This document shows positions 63,774 through 64,000 of a DNA stretch of 64,000 nt, one piece after another. Source of the DNA: Raineya sp. (GTDB lineage Bacteria > Bacteroidota > Bacteroidia > Cytophagales > Thermonemataceae); assembly GCA_025454915.1 (NCBI GenBank), contig JALONN010000015.1:26681-90680 (forward strand), in the 5' to 3' direction. The notes under the pieces are model-generated. The model saw only the letters and a list, made by a program, of their open reading frames with translations, searched no databases and was not told where the DNA came from. Position numbers and translations under genes: made by a program. Position 1 is the first letter of the stretch. Every line of letters starts with the position of its first letter.

Positions 63774-64000
63774 ATGAAATTATTAAGATTATCTATTGTG
63801 GCTTTATCTTTATTGATGGTTGTTGCTTGCGATAAAAGAAAAGAAGACCCCAAACCTCCAACTCTTACAGGTTTTAGTGCTGGTAGTGGTAATGTAAATG
63901 TTTCTATTACAATTACAGGGGCAAATTTTGATGTAACACCAGCCAAAAATATTGTTAAATTTGGAGATGTGCAAGCTGAAGTTACAGCAGCAACAGTTAC
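63774..64000 (+). CDS. Lipoprotein with IPT/TIG domain, N-terminal part (3' end outside window)
   Basis: The ATG at 63774 opens a lipoprotein signal (MKLLRLSIVALSLLMVVAC) with the lipid-accepting Cys in VVACDK. The following TLTGFSAGSGNVNVSITITG and NFDVTPAKNIVKFGDVQAEV fit the start of an IPT/TIG immunoglobulin-like domain, common in Bacteroidota surface proteins. The frame stays open to the window end, so the rest is unseen. It is divergent from the membrane-protein gene at 62909. Confidence 0.8.
   Translation, partial: MKLLRLSIVALSLLMVVACDKRKEDPKPPTLTGFSAGSGNVNVSITITGANFDVTPAKNIVKFGDVQAEVTAATV

Noticed and set aside
1..64000. CRISPR arrays, insertion sequences, prophage or integrative elements
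   Set aside because: No regularly spaced repeats, transposase, integrase or phage genes were seen on either strand.

Overview
The window comes from a low-GC (roughly one-third G+C) member of the Bacteroidota, most likely a Cytophagales-type gliding bacterium. The signs are gliding proteins GldF and GldB, a GLPGLI-family protein paired with a TonB-receptor-like barrel, CHAT/TPR, leucine-rich-repeat and TPR-SpoIIE proteins, and several promoters of the Bacteroidota form TTTG-N18-20-TAnnTTTG. Shine-Dalgarno signals are weak or absent. The genus cannot be fixed from the sequence. Genes are dense and no stretch over 300 bases lacks a gene. I found no rRNA, tRNA, CRISPR array, insertion sequence or prophage.

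Layout. 1-6.5 kb: the 3' part of a large GAF/histidine kinase, then DUF4295-rpmG on the minus strand, a TPR-SpoIIE phosphatase and a DUF4139 protein. 6.6-12.5 kb: coaX plus an outer membrane protein on the minus strand, divergent from a GLPGLI protein and a 932-residue barrel. 12.5-16.3 kb: a sterol-desaturase/DUF2147 fusion, then a lipoprotein divergent from a LytS/LytR pair with a symmetric operator between them. 16.5-25.6 kb: gldF-carA, a minus-strand exonuclease-SiaB-SiaC operon, then gldB, a FAD oxidoreductase and a propeller/Omp85-like giant. 25.8-36.1 kb: asnB, a DOPA-dioxygenase-like gene and a lipoprotein; phhA; nadD; mtaB; chrA; a 2OG oxygenase; gatC. 36.3-43 kb: an ECF sigma factor behind a palindrome, nth, pyrC, kbl and two paralogous LRR genes. 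43-50 kb: a CHAT protease-like TPR protein and two tandem HDAC-like hydrolases, the second with an elaborate RNA leader. 50-54 kb: rocD, rpmB, a CtpA-type peptidase and small genes. 54-63.6 kb: a minus-strand locus coding a membrane protein, an ankyrin-repeat protein, a 2091-residue protein of no recognised family and an AAA+ ATPase of the kind found with contractile injection systems. The window ends inside an IPT/TIG lipoprotein.

How the parts connect. Much of the window is housekeeping (CoaX, CarA, PyrC, NadD, MtaB, GatC, Nth, L28, L33, amino-acid enzymes) interleaved with envelope and signalling genes. SiaB/SiaC and the SpoIIE phosphatase could form a partner switch. The LytS/LytR pair probably controls itself and the neighbouring lipoprotein through matched tandem sites. 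The best candidates for something undescribed are the AAA+/2091-residue locus, the structured leader RNA before the second HDAC-like gene, and the symmetric LytTR operator.
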